In this document: positions 7,779 to 16,236 of the stretch, one piece after another
Layout of the letters: each line of letters opens with the position of its first letter
Numbering within the stretch: position 1 is the first letter of the stretch
NCBI GenBank assembly: GCA_965203575.1
Contig: OZ241894.1
Span: 2,666,001-2,730,000, forward strand
Source: Aldehydirespirator sp965203575
GTDB lineage: Bacteria; Actinomycetota; Acidimicrobiia; Acidimicrobiales; Aldehydirespiratoraceae
DNA length: 64,000 nt
Reading direction: 5' to 3'
The notes under the pieces: generated by a model
The model's input: the letters and a program-made list of their open reading frames with translations, nothing else
Databases searched by the model: none
Told to the model about the DNA's origin: nothing
Made by a program: the position numbers and the translations under genes

Positions 7779-9770
7779 TCAAGGTCGCCACGGCACATCA
7801 GGAACAGGTGGCATCTCCAGCACCCATCCGATCAGGATCAGGTCGGGATCGCGGAGGCTCCGGCCGTCGGGCTGGGTCTTGCCCACGTTCAGGTCGAAGA
7901 TCTCCTTCCAGCGGGCCCCCGATCCGAGATGCCGGGCCGCGATCCTCCACAGGCTGTCGCCCGGCTGGACGAGGTAGATTATGCCGACGGGCCCCATTTC
8001 GGACGCGGCCCCCACGGCAACGATGCGGTCGTCGCCGCCCTCGGGGTAGTCGGCGGCGGTGATCGTGCCACCCAGATCGTCGGCGATGTAGTTGGCCAGG
8101 GCCTGCTGGTAGCTGACGCCCAGCTTGGTAAACTCGATGCCGGCCAGCGGGTAGCAGTCGCCGCCATTGGCCAGGAAGTCGATGGTGGTCAGCACCACCG
8201 GGTCGCCTGGCACCACCGCGCCGTCGCGCACGACGGCGGTGCCGTCGTCGAGGGTCACGTCGCGGATCCTCGACCCCGGATCGCCGGCCAGCGAGCAGTC
8301 ACCGGCCCGGTCGGTCTCGCGGGCCGGAGCCGCCGGGTCGTAGGTGAACGTGAAGCCCGAGACCTGCGGGAACTGGCCCCCGGCGCCGGGGATCCGGTCC
8401 ACGGCCTGCTCCAGCAGCACATGGAAGGTCTCACGGGAGATCTCGCCCACCACCACGAAGTTGCGGAACGGGGCGATGTCCCAGGTGTCGCCGGCGGTGA
8501 TGGGCCCGGCCGGGATCACGGCGTCGTTGCGGATCCCGCCACCGTTCTGGATGGCGACGTCCGGCGCGGGAGTCCCGAAGTCCCCGGCCAGGTTGGCGGC
8601 AGTGGCCCGCAGGGCGTCGGCGTGCAGGGTGCCCTGGTTGCTGGACCCGGTGCGCACGCTGGCCCTCCGCCCGTCGAGGTCGACCTCGCTGGTGCCGATC
8701 ACGTCGGCGTCGATCTCAGCCGCGGCTGCGGCCAGGGGCTCGATGACGCTCGACTGGACCGCCGGATCGGGCGTTGTAGCGAAGCTCACACCGACGGAGC
8801 GGCCCGAGTGACTGACGATGCTGCCGTTGCCGTCGAAGACAACGGTCAGCGCGCCGATGCAGCGGTAGCCGCCGGGCGCGGTGATCACCGGCACGTCGGT
8901 ACCGGTCGAGTCGGCCACCAGCACCGGGTAGGGGCCGGCCGGCTCGTCGTCGGGCATGCAGGTGTCGCCCTCGTTGCGCAGGAGGTCGTCGCCGCCACCG
9001 GCGATGACCACGTCCACGCCGGCCAGGTCGGCCACCAGCGCGATCTCCTCGGACACCCCCTGGAGGTGGCTGACCAGGATGATCTTGTTGACCCCGGCTG
9101 CGGTCAGCGACGCGACCTCGGCCTGCACCGCGGCCAGGACGTCGGAGATCACCACGTTGCGCGGTGTCGAGATGTTGCGAAGCTGGGGCGTGACCGCCCC
9201 GATCACGCCGACCTGCTGCCCGCCGGTCTCCACGACGGTGCTGCCGGCCAGCACGCCGGAGTCGACCAGCGCCTGCAGCACGGGCTCGCCCGAGAAGTCG
9301 GCGTTGGCCGACAGGAACGTCACGGCCGGGTCGAACCCCTCGATGAATCGGGCCGTCACCTCCGGGCCCAGGTCGAAGTCGTGGTTGCCCAGCGCCATCG
9401 CGTCGTACAGGCCGCTGAGCGCGATCGAGTCGTAGAGGGCGCCCTCGCGGGCCAGCGAGACGTTCAGTTCCTGGGAGGCCAGGAAGTTGTCGCCCGACGT
9501 GAGGGTGACCACCCCGGCGTCGGCGGCCGCGGCCTGTAGCTGCTTCATCTGCGTGACGAAGCGGGCCACGCCCGGAAAGCCGGCGTCGGTGTCGGGCAGC
9601 AGCTTCGACTCGCCGTCGTTGTTGTGCAGGACCGTCAGGGAGAAGGTGTCTGCGCTGATGGGCACCGGGGTCTCCTGCGCGCCGGCCGGCGACACCAGCG
9701 CCGCGGTTGCGGCAAGAAGTGCCACTGCGGCAAGAGCAAGAACGGACTTCCGAGGGGTCGAGATCGTCAC
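7779..9770 (-). CDS. Secreted 5'-nucleotidase/metallophosphoesterase with C-terminal LysM domain
   Basis: 663 aa. UshA/NadN-type enzyme expected to hydrolyse extracellular nucleotides. It has a signal peptide (residues 1-31, ending AGA-QET), an N-terminal metallophosphatase domain with GNHDFDLG and the SGDN motif, and a C-terminal 5'-nucleotidase domain with QNGGGIRND and a late FLANGGD. The first metal motif reads HNNDGES where many family members have NDxH, so a usual metal ligand is replaced by Glu. Residues ~600-660 (YLVQPGDSLWRIAARHLG) form a LysM domain, which should tether the enzyme to peptidoglycan. The GTG start has AGGAGG 7 nt upstream. It is convergent with xsc and is followed on the other strand by an SDR gene. 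Confidence 0.85.
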   Translation of the reverse strand: MTISTPRKSVLALAAVALLAATAALVSPAGAQETPVPISADTFSLTVLHNNDGESKLLPDTDAGFPGVARFVTQMKQLQAAAADAGVVTLTSGDNFLASQELNVSLAREGALYDSIALSGLYDAMALGNHDFDLGPEVTARFIEGFDPAVTFLSANADFSGEPVLQALVDSGVLAGSTVVETGGQQVGVIGAVTPQLRNISTPRNVVISDVLAAVQAEVASLTAAGVNKIILVSHLQGVSEEIALVADLAGVDVVIAGGGDDLLRNEGDTCMPDDEPAGPYPVLVADSTGTDVPVITAPGGYRCIGALTVVFDGNGSIVSHSGRSVGVSFATTPDPAVQSSVIEPLAAAAAEIDADVIGTSEVDLDGRRASVRTGSSNQGTLHADALRATAANLAGDFGTPAPDVAIQNGGGIRNDAVIPAGPITAGDTWDIAPFRNFVVVGEISRETFHVLLEQAVDRIPGAGGQFPQVSGFTFTYDPAAPARETDRAGDCSLAGDPGSRIRDVTLDDGTAVVRDGAVVPGDPVVLTTIDFLANGGDCYPLAGIEFTKLGVSYQQALANYIADDLGGTITAADYPEGGDDRIVAVGAASEMGPVGIIYLVQPGDSLWRIAARHLGSGARWKEIFDLNVGKTQPDGRSLRDPDLILIGWVLEMPPVPDVPWRP

Positions 9771-9867
9771 TGAGTGCCTCCTTGGGCCTGGTAGAGCGGG
9801 CGAAACCTACCCGCCGGGATGTGGTCTCACACCACGCTCGTCGACTCCCCCCGGGCCGCTTGCCATC

Positions 9868-9873
9868 TAGTGT
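9868..9873 (+). promoter_or_regulatory. Candidate leaderless -10 box for first SDR gene
   Basis: TAGTGT, then 6 nt (cggagt), then the GTG start at 9880, with no Shine-Dalgarno sequence. This matches the leaderless pattern seen at other genes here. Confidence 0.5.
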
Positions 9874-9879
9874 CGGAGT

Positions 9880-10596
9880 GTGATCGCACACGAGCCCCGA
9901 ACTGCGCTGGTAACCGGGGCAGGATCGGGGATCGGCGCAGAGTGCGCAGAGTGGCTGCTGGCCCGGGGCCACAACGTGGTGGCCGTCGACCTGCGGTCTC
10001 CACGGATGGCTTCACGAGCCGGTGAGCTGCACGCCGTCGTTGAACTCGACGTCAGCGACGCCGCCGCGGTCGACGCCATCGACGGCATCGACGAAGTCGA
10101 CATTGTCGTGCAATGCGCCGCCATCGGAGGCCCGAGCGCGCCGCTCACCCGGCTGTCCATGGACGACTGGGAACGCATCATGGCCGTCAACGTCACCGGC
10201 GTGGTCAACGTGATGAGGGCCGCGCTACCGGGAATGGTGAGGCGGGGCTGGGGCCGCATCGTGAACGTCGCCAGCATCGCCGGAAAGGAGGGCGATCCGG
10301 GCCTGTCGGCCTACTCGGCCAGCAAGGGGGCGGTGATCGCCCTCACCAAGGCGGTGGCCAAGGAGCTGGCCACGACCGGCGTGCTGGTCAACTGCGTGGC
10401 CCCCACGGTCACCGACACGCCCATGATTGCGGGGGCGCCCCAGGGAGTGCTCGACCGTCTGGTGGCCAAGATCCCGATGGGCCGGATATGCCGGCCGGCC
10501 GAGGTCGCCGCGCTGGTCGGCTGGCTGTGCTCGGAGGACTGCTCCTTCAGCACCGGCGCCTGCTACGACATCACCGGAGGCCGGGCCACCTACTGA
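9880..10596 (+). CDS. Short-chain dehydrogenase/reductase (paralogue 1)
   Basis: 238 aa classical SDR. The NAD(P)-binding TGAGSGIG is at the N-terminus, the catalytic tetrad is represented by the Ser in VASIAG and by YSASK, and the C-terminus ends in TGACYDITGGRATY. The acidic residue at the end of beta-2 (AVDLRS) favours NAD over NADP (family knowledge). The substrate is unknown; FabG-like and sugar/polyol dehydrogenases share this layout. It is closely similar along its full length to the SDR at 12223-12936, the two being separated by two genes on the opposite strand. Translation begins at GTG 9880, directly after a leaderless-type -10 box. Confidence 0.88.
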   Translation: MIAHEPRTALVTGAGSGIGAECAEWLLARGHNVVAVDLRSPRMASRAGELHAVVELDVSDAAAVDAIDGIDEVDIVVQCAAIGGPSAPLTRLSMDDWERIMAVNVTGVVNVMRAALPGMVRRGWGRIVNVASIAGKEGDPGLSAYSASKGAVIALTKAVAKELATTGVLVNCVAPTVTDTPMIAGAPQGVLDRLVAKIPMGRICRPAEVAALVGWLCSEDCSFSTGACYDITGGRATY

Positions 10597-10665
10597 CAGA
10601 GCCGCGGAGGGAGTGAGCCTTCGAGGACGCGCTCCTGCGCGAACTCCGCTACCCCTCGCCCGGTG

Positions 10666-11661
10666 TCAGGGCTCGGCCTGCCGGGACGCCGACAAGCGGC
10701 TGAGCCGCTCGGCGATCAGCCGGTCGCCCTCGGACGTCCCGTCGTGGAATGCGCCGATCATCTCGTCGAGGGGCGATTCGAGGCCGCCGTAGTTGCACTC
10801 GATGAAGCGGTGGTGGAGTTGGTGGTGGAAGTCGCCCAACTCGAATCGCTGTCGTGCCGGGAGCCGGACGGCGTCATAGCCGGTGTGGCTCATCGGCGCC
10901 CCGACGGTGTGGTGCATGATCGCGAACAGCATGTGCACCGGACTTGACGGCAGCACGAGGAACAGCACGATGTCGCTGTAGAGGATCACGTGCTCCAGCG
11001 GGTGCATCGACAGTCCCGACCATGGGCCGATGTTCATATTGCGGTGGTGCCAGGAGTGGACGTGCTTGTACACCAGAGGCCGGTGGAGCAGCCAGTGGCC
11101 GGCGGAGAAGTAGAGGACCGACCAGATGGGGACGAGGCCCAGCAGCACCACGAACCACGCCTGGTTGTCGGCGAACGACCAGTGGGGTGCGACCCCGTTG
11201 GCGTAAGCCCACCAACCCAACGACTCCCACGCGGTGGCGACCACCATCGCCGGCACGAGGCTCAGGAACATGTTGTCCTTCACCTGGTCGTTGAACAGGA
11301 ACAGGCTCTTGTTCCTGGTCAACGGCCGCGCGTCGTAGCGCAGGCCGTCGCCCTGCACCCGGTAGCGCTGCAGGAACAGGTGCAGCCCGCCGGCCATCAC
11401 CGTCAGCAACACGACGTTCCGGACCCATATCTCCAGGATCCAGCCCAGCCGCAGCGACTCGGCCTCGGCGAGCGACGGGCTCGCCCACTCCCACAGGGCG
11501 AAGGCCACCGCCAGCATGAACACCCGCGACGTGAAGGGCCTCCAGGTCTTGGCCAGATGACGGGCGATTGGTGCGGGTCGCCAAGGCCAATGCAAGAACG
11601 GGGCCGACCGCAGCGGCAGATCGGGTGTGAAGTTCCAGGCCTGCCGCTTCCTGGCGGTCAC
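10666..11661 (-). CDS. Sterol desaturase / fatty acid hydroxylase superfamily protein
   Basis: 331 aa integral membrane di-iron protein. The conserved histidine clusters are present: HWLLHR, HSWHHRN, MHHTVG and FHHQLHHR, with at least four hydrophobic segments between the N-terminus and the last cluster. Members hydroxylate or desaturate lipids using O2; the substrate cannot be read from sequence. The preferred start is GTG 11661, because TACGCT lies 7 nt upstream of it with no Shine-Dalgarno sequence; the frame stays open 10 codons further up. It is convergent with the first SDR gene and follows the VOC gene on the same strand, 54 nt from its stop. Confidence 0.85.
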   Translation of the reverse strand: MTARKRQAWNFTPDLPLRSAPFLHWPWRPAPIARHLAKTWRPFTSRVFMLAVAFALWEWASPSLAEAESLRLGWILEIWVRNVVLLTVMAGGLHLFLQRYRVQGDGLRYDARPLTRNKSLFLFNDQVKDNMFLSLVPAMVVATAWESLGWWAYANGVAPHWSFADNQAWFVVLLGLVPIWSVLYFSAGHWLLHRPLVYKHVHSWHHRNMNIGPWSGLSMHPLEHVILYSDIVLFLVLPSSPVHMLFAIMHHTVGAPMSHTGYDAVRLPARQRFELGDFHHQLHHRFIECNYGGLESPLDEMIGAFHDGTSEGDRLIAERLSRLSASRQAEP

Positions 11662-11668
11662 AGCGCGC

Positions 11669-11674
11669 AGCGTA
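11669..11674 (-). promoter_or_regulatory. Candidate leaderless -10 box for desaturase-like gene
   Basis: On the minus strand TACGCT is followed by 7 nt and then GTG at 11661. It decides the start of the downstream gene. Confidence 0.45.
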
Positions 11675-11715
11675 GCGGCGCGACCAGGCAACCGGACGCA
11701 CTCGGCACCCCCGGA

Positions 11716-12123
11716 TCAGGACAGTTGGATGAACTCCACCCAGTTGCCGTCGGGGTCCTCCACCATGGCGATCGTCACACCGGGACGGACCTCTAGCAGA
11801 GGCCACACGATGGGCCGGCCGGCCGCCTCGCAGTCGGCCACCGCGGCCGCGATGTCGTCCACCGTGATGGTGAAGTAGCGCATGCCGGTGCACCCCTCCA
11901 GACCACCGCCGGCGGAGGCCGGCACATCACCCGTTGTCGTCACCAGCTTCAGGACGCTGTCGTTGCAGCGCAGCCGGTCCATCCGGGAGATCCCGACCGC
12001 CTCGAGCTTCATCGTCGCCTCGAACTCGAGTCCCACGACGTCCCGGTAGAACTCGAGCATCGCATCACCATTGTTGGTGACGATCCCGAGGTCGAGTCCC
12101 GGTTTGGCAATGGTGCGGCCCAT
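11716..12123 (-). CDS. VOC (glyoxalase/bleomycin-resistance) family protein
   Basis: 135 aa with the two beta-alpha-beta-beta-beta modules of the vicinal-oxygen-chelate fold: module 1 starts at LGIVTNNGDAMLEFYRDVVGL, module 2 at MRYFTITVDDIAAAVADCEAAG and ends in VEDPDGNWVEFIQ, whose final Glu is the usual metal ligand. The family includes lyases, dioxygenases and epimerases, so the reaction is unknown. GGAGG lies 6 nt before the ATG. It is divergent from the second SDR gene, with a ~100-bp shared intergenic region. Confidence 0.83.
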   Translation of the reverse strand: MGRTIAKPGLDLGIVTNNGDAMLEFYRDVVGLEFEATMKLEAVGISRMDRLRCNDSVLKLVTTTGDVPASAGGGLEGCTGMRYFTITVDDIAAAVADCEAAGRPIVWPLLEVRPGVTIAMVEDPDGNWVEFIQLS

Positions 12124-12208
12124 GCGGTTCCTCCATTCGCGTATCGGCGGAGACTGCCGCCCCAGAGTATGCGCTCGAGCGACGTGCCAATGATCCGTCG
12201 CCCATGCC

Positions 12209-12214
12209 TACCAT
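12209..12214 (+). promoter_or_regulatory. Candidate leaderless -10 box for second SDR gene
   Basis: TACCAT followed by 8 nt and ATG 12223, with no Shine-Dalgarno sequence. An in-frame ATG at 12169 lies upstream of the box, so 12223 is the better start. Confidence 0.5.
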
Positions 12215-12222
12215 GGCAGCTC

Positions 12223-12936
12223 ATGACTGCTGACGGACGAAGAGCGCTGGTCACCGGGGCCGGGTCGGGCATCGGCGCGGCCTGCGTCGACCGGCTCCTG
12301 GCCCAGGGCTGCCGGGTGGCCGCGGTGGACCTGCACGCCGGCGACATGACCGCCCGGTCCCACGAGTTGGAGGCCATACACGAAGTCGACGTGACCGACG
12401 CCGCCGCGGTGCGAGCCATCGACGGCATCGACCGGATGGACATAGTGGTGCAGTCCGCCGGCGTCGTCGGGCCGAACGTGCCACTGCTGGAGACCCCCCT
12501 GGACGGCTGGGAGCGCACGTTCGACGTGAACGTCACCGGGATCTTCAACGTGATGCAGGCCACCCTGGGCGGCATGGTCGAGCGGGGCTGGGGCCGGGTC
12601 GTCAACATCGCCAGCATCGCGGGCAAGGAGGGAAACCCGAACCTGAGCGCCTACTCGGCCAGCAAGGGCGCGGTCATCGCCCTCACCAAGTCGGTGGCCA
12701 AGGAACTCGCCACCACCGGCGTGCTGGTCAACTCGATCGCGCCGGCGGTGATCGCCACTCCCATGAACCTCGAGACCGCCCCGGAGGTCCTCGAGTACAT
12801 GCTGTCGAAGATCCCCATGGGCCGTCTCGGCGAGACCTCCGAGGTAGCCGCGCTGGTGGGCTGGCTGTGCTCGGAGGACTGCTCGTTCAGCACCGGAGCC
12901 TGCTACGACATCTCCGGAGGGAGGGCGACCTACTGA
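12223..12936 (+). CDS. Short-chain dehydrogenase/reductase (paralogue 2)
   Basis: 237 aa classical SDR with TGAGSGIG, the Ser of IASIAG and YSASK. Its central segment (WGRxVNxASIAGKEG, then SAYSASKGAVIALTK) and its last 30 residues are nearly identical to the SDR at 9880-10596, indicating a duplication. The region after the active site (APAVIATPMNLETAPEV) differs, so substrate preference may have diverged. The stop overlaps the start of the epimerase gene by one base (TGATG), so the two are translationally coupled, suggesting a shared pathway, possibly for a sugar or polyol (inference). Confidence 0.88.
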   Translation: MTADGRRALVTGAGSGIGAACVDRLLAQGCRVAAVDLHAGDMTARSHELEAIHEVDVTDAAAVRAIDGIDRMDIVVQSAGVVGPNVPLLETPLDGWERTFDVNVTGIFNVMQATLGGMVERGWGRVVNIASIAGKEGNPNLSAYSASKGAVIALTKSVAKELATTGVLVNSIAPAVIATPMNLETAPEVLEYMLSKIPMGRLGETSEVAALVGWLCSEDCSFSTGACYDISGGRATY

Positions 12937-13868
12937 TGGCCGAGCACTTCCTTGTGACCGGGGCAGACGGATGCATCGGCGCCTGGACGGTGCGCATCCT
13001 GCTCGACGAGGGCGCCGAGGTCACCACCTTCGACATCGGTGCCAACGACAGCCGCCACCTGCTCGTCGCTGAGGGCGCCCCACTCAACTTCCGCCGGGTG
13101 ATCGGCGACATCACCGACCGGGCCGCGGTGGTCGACGCTATGGCCGGAGTCGACCGGGTCGTCCATCTCGCCGCGCTTCAGGTCCCGTTCTGCAAGGCCG
13201 ATCCCAGCGGTGGCGCGGCGGTCAACGTCCAGGGCACGGTGAACGTGTTCGAGGCGGCAGTGGAGCACGGCATCTCACCGGTGGCCTACGCCTCGAGCGC
13301 CGCAATCTTCGGACCCGTCGGCCTCTATCCCGAACCCGTGCTCGGGCCGGACGCACTCCCCATGCCGGCCACCCTGTACGGCGCCTACAAGGTGGCCAAC
13401 GAGCAGACGGCCGCGGTGTACGCGGCCGACCACGGGCTGGCCACGGTGGGCCTGCGGCCCTTCACCGTGTACGGAGCCGGCCGCGATCAGGGGGTCACCT
13501 CCCAGCCCACCGCCGCCATCTACAGCGCGGTGCGGGGCGAGCCGTACCGGGTGGGGTACGGGGGCGTGACCGACTTCCACTACGCGCCCGACGTGGCCCG
13601 CTCGTTCATCGCCGCCGCCCGGGTCGAGCTCGACTCCCCGGCGGCGCCGGTCGTGAACCTGAGGGGCCACGTGACGTCGATCGACGACTTCGTGGACCGG
13701 GTTCGCCGCATCACCGGCTTCGACGACCTCGGCGTCGGCGTCGAGCCGCTGCCCTTCGCCCACGCCCTGTCGCCCGCTGGCTTGGCGGAGCTGCTGGGCG
13801 ACATCGAGCCCACCCCGCTGGACGACGCCATCGCCGAGACGGCCCGCATCGTCTCTGCCGGTCTCTAG
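12936..13868 (+). CDS. NAD-dependent epimerase/dehydratase family protein
   Basis: 310 aa extended SDR. The Rossmann motif TGADGCIG is at the N-terminus, and the catalytic site is ASSAAIFG followed by YGAYK (Tyr and Lys spaced by three). The segment GLRPFTVYGAGRDQGVTS is typical of nucleotide-sugar epimerases and their relatives. The start ATG overlaps the previous stop codon. No nucleotidyltransferase or glycosyltransferase is nearby, so a role in sugar catabolism alongside the SDR gene is as likely as cell-wall sugar synthesis. Confidence 0.85.
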   Translation: MAEHFLVTGADGCIGAWTVRILLDEGAEVTTFDIGANDSRHLLVAEGAPLNFRRVIGDITDRAAVVDAMAGVDRVVHLAALQVPFCKADPSGGAAVNVQGTVNVFEAAVEHGISPVAYASSAAIFGPVGLYPEPVLGPDALPMPATLYGAYKVANEQTAAVYAADHGLATVGLRPFTVYGAGRDQGVTSQPTAAIYSAVRGEPYRVGYGGVTDFHYAPDVARSFIAAARVELDSPAAPVVNLRGHVTSIDDFVDRVRRITGFDDLGVGVEPLPFAHALSPAGLAELLGDIEPTPLDDAIAETARIVSAGL

Positions 13869-13970
13869 GGGGCCTCCGGCGCCAGATGTCGGCGTAGTTC
13901 TATAGGACTGGCCCGCACGTAGGGGTGACAATGGCTCTCGGGCCGCTGGGCGCGGCCGGGGCCCCCAAAC

Positions 13971-13976
13971 TACGTT
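13971..13976 (+). promoter_or_regulatory. Weak candidate -10 box for the importer operon
   Basis: TACGTT lies 28 nt before the livH-like start and is the most AT-rich hexamer in the region. There is no clear -35. TATAGG at 13901-13906 is an alternative. Confidence 0.25.
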
Positions 13977-14004
13977 CAACGCGGGCCAGTGCTTGGAGGG
14001 CTAG

Positions 14005-15081
14005 TTGACCGCGCACGCCGTCGACGAGCGGGAACTTCAGCTCAGGCGGCCGTTCGTGCTGCCGCGATGGGTGTCGCGTGCCGCGGTGTGGGTGCCGGTG
14101 GTCGCCGCGGCACTGTGGGTTCTCGTCCTGGCCCGCAACACATCGGCCGGTCCGGCCATCCGGGAGCCCGGCGAGTTCGTGGTCACGCTGCTGGACGGCG
14201 TCACCTTCGCAGGGCTGCTGTTCGTGGTGGCGTCCGGGTTCACCCTGATCTTCGGCCTGATGCGCACGGTCAACATGGCCCACGGGTCGCTGTTCCTCGG
14301 CGCGGCCTACGTCGCCCACGAGATCCAGACCAACATGGTCGGCAAGGACGCCAACATCGACGCCCGCGACGTGAGTGTGCTGGCCTGGATCCTGCCGCTG
14401 CTCGCGGCCGGAGCCGTCGTCGCCCTTCTCGGCCTGGTGATGCAGCAGCTGCTGCTGCGCTGGAACCAGGGACAGGACCTGCGACAGGCCCTCATCACGC
14501 TGGCCATCTCGGTGATCGCAGCCGACCAGATGCTCGCTCACTTCGGCGGTGTGGCCCAGCCGCTGAAATGGCCCGGCGCCGTCACCCACTTCTTCGAGAT
14601 CATGGGCGAGCGCTACGCCTCGAGCCGGCTGTTCATGCTTGGGGTGGCGCTGGTGGTGGGCGCGCTGCTGTGGCTGTGGCTCAACCGCACCCGCATGGGC
14701 ATGGTCATCCGGGCCGGGGTGGACGACCAGGAGATGGTCCGAGCGCTGGGCATCAACATCACGCTGGTCTTCGCGATCACGTTCGTCGTCGGATCGTTCC
14801 TCGCCGGGGTCGGCGGCGTGCTGGGCGGGTCGTTCGCCGGCTCGGTGGCGCCCGGAGTTGACGGCGCCTGGCTGCTCAACTCGCTGGTGGTGGTGATCAT
14901 CGGCGGGCTCGGGTCGGTGAAGGGGGCCGTGGCCGGATCACTGCTCTACGGCATGGTGGTGGCCTTCTCGCCCGCGTACCTGCCCGCCGGATACACCTAC
15001 TACTCGGTCATATTCACGTTCGCCCTACTGGCGGTGGTGCTGGCGGTGCGGCCCAACGGCCTCTACGGGCGGGTCGAATGA
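14005..15081 (+). CDS. livH: Branched-chain amino acid-type ABC permease (LivH family)
   Basis: 358 aa, about eight hydrophobic segments. Matches the LivH permease family: GLLFVVASGFTLIFGLMRTVNMAHGSLF near the N-terminal third and the conserved GGLGSVKGAVAGSLLYG near the end. The TTG start is chosen because GGAGGG lies 4 nt upstream and there is no better start before the first transmembrane segment. It overlaps livM by 4 nt and begins a five-gene importer cluster. The family transports branched-chain amino acids, amides, urea and other small polar compounds, so the substrate is open. Confidence 0.9.
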   Translation: MTAHAVDERELQLRRPFVLPRWVSRAAVWVPVVAAALWVLVLARNTSAGPAIREPGEFVVTLLDGVTFAGLLFVVASGFTLIFGLMRTVNMAHGSLFLGAAYVAHEIQTNMVGKDANIDARDVSVLAWILPLLAAGAVVALLGLVMQQLLLRWNQGQDLRQALITLAISVIAADQMLAHFGGVAQPLKWPGAVTHFFEIMGERYASSRLFMLGVALVVGALLWLWLNRTRMGMVIRAGVDDQEMVRALGINITLVFAITFVVGSFLAGVGGVLGGSFAGSVAPGVDGAWLLNSLVVVIIGGLGSVKGAVAGSLLYGMVVAFSPAYLPAGYTYYSVIFTFALLAVVLAVRPNGLYGRVE

Positions 15082-16136
15082 CCCTCCGGCGGGTGCTGTC
15101 GGCCCGCAACGTGGTCGTGGCCGCTGCGACCGCGCTGGCGCTGCTGCTGCCCCTGTTCGGCTCGAACTTCTTCGTGGAGTTCGTGATGACCCGCACCATG
15201 ATCCTCGGCATCGCCGCGGCCACCATCGTGTTCCTCGCGGCCTATGGGGGCATGATCTCGCTGGCCCAGTACCTGCTGGCGGGGGTGGCCGGCTTCATGG
15301 TCGGCAACGCCGTCGTCGCTCAGGACGCGTGGTCGAAGGGACTCAAGCTCGGCTGGAACCCGTGGGTGGCGGTGCTGTTCGCCCTGGCGGTGACCACTGT
15401 TGTCGCCTTCGTGCTGGGGGCGCTGGCGTCGCGCACGACCGGCATCTACTTCCTGATGATCACCCTCACGTACGCGGTCATCGGCTACTACGTGTTCGGA
15501 TCGATAACCCCGCTGTCGGGCTTCGGCGGGATCACCGGCATCGACCCGCCCGGCCTGTTCGAAGACCACCCGGTGCGCATGTACCTCGCCCTGGTGGTGC
15601 TGTCGGTGCTGGTCTATGTCGCCTTCCGGGTGCTGGCCGCCACCCCGTTCGGCCTGGCGCTGCAGGGCATCCGCGACGACCCGGTGCGCATGGCCTCGCT
15701 GGGCTTCAACGTTTCGCTGCACCGCACGCTGGCGTTCACGCTGGCCGGCTTCACCGCCGGTCTGGCCGGCATCTTCAACGTCTGGTGGAACGGCCAGATC
15801 GACCCCACATCGATATCGATCGGCCCCACGCTCGACCTCCTGATCGTGGCCGTCATCGGCGGCACGCTCAGCCTCGAGGGCGCCTGGCTGGGCGCCTTCG
15901 TGTTCGTGGCGGCCAACAACTACCTGCGCAACCTCCCGCTCGTGGACCACATCGGCATCACCGAGGCCCGCTTCAACACGATCGTCGGCGTGCTCGTGCT
16001 GCTCATCATGATCCTGTCGCCCGACGGCCTCGCCGGGATCATCGAGCGCACCCGGAAGGGCCTGCGCCGCCTGGTCCAACCGCCGCCCAGACCGGGTGCG
16101 ACCCCGCCCGAGGCCGTGGCCGGTTCAAGGCCATGA
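15078..16136 (+). CDS. livM: Branched-chain amino acid-type ABC permease (LivM family)
   Basis: 352 aa membrane permease partnering LivH. It has the LivM landmarks: YGGMISLAQYLLAGVAGFMVGNA, the EAA-like loop GLALQGIRDDPVRMASLGFN, and VAVIGGTLSLEGAWLGAFVFV near the end. The ATG overlaps the livH stop (ATGA). The C-terminal ~30 residues are Pro/Arg-rich and cytoplasmic. With LivH it should form the transmembrane channel of the importer. Confidence 0.9.
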   Translation: MTLRRVLSARNVVVAAATALALLLPLFGSNFFVEFVMTRTMILGIAAATIVFLAAYGGMISLAQYLLAGVAGFMVGNAVVAQDAWSKGLKLGWNPWVAVLFALAVTTVVAFVLGALASRTTGIYFLMITLTYAVIGYYVFGSITPLSGFGGITGIDPPGLFEDHPVRMYLALVVLSVLVYVAFRVLAATPFGLALQGIRDDPVRMASLGFNVSLHRTLAFTLAGFTAGLAGIFNVWWNGQIDPTSISIGPTLDLLIVAVIGGTLSLEGAWLGAFVFVAANNYLRNLPLVDHIGITEARFNTIVGVLVLLIMILSPDGLAGIIERTRKGLRRLVQPPPRPGATPPEAVAGSRP

Positions 16137-16236
16137 ACGCATTCATCAAGTTCGCGACCGCCACACGCGGTCCGAAGCGGACGCACGTCCGCCCCCTAAT
16201 GGAGGGGATTCAGCCCATGAGAAGAAAGGACCACTC

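Noticed and set aside
7929..9539. 536-codon plus-strand frame inside the 5'-nucleotidase gene
   Set aside because: The minus-strand gene has a signal peptide, metallophosphatase and LysM motifs; the plus frame has only Arg/Gly/Val-rich text.
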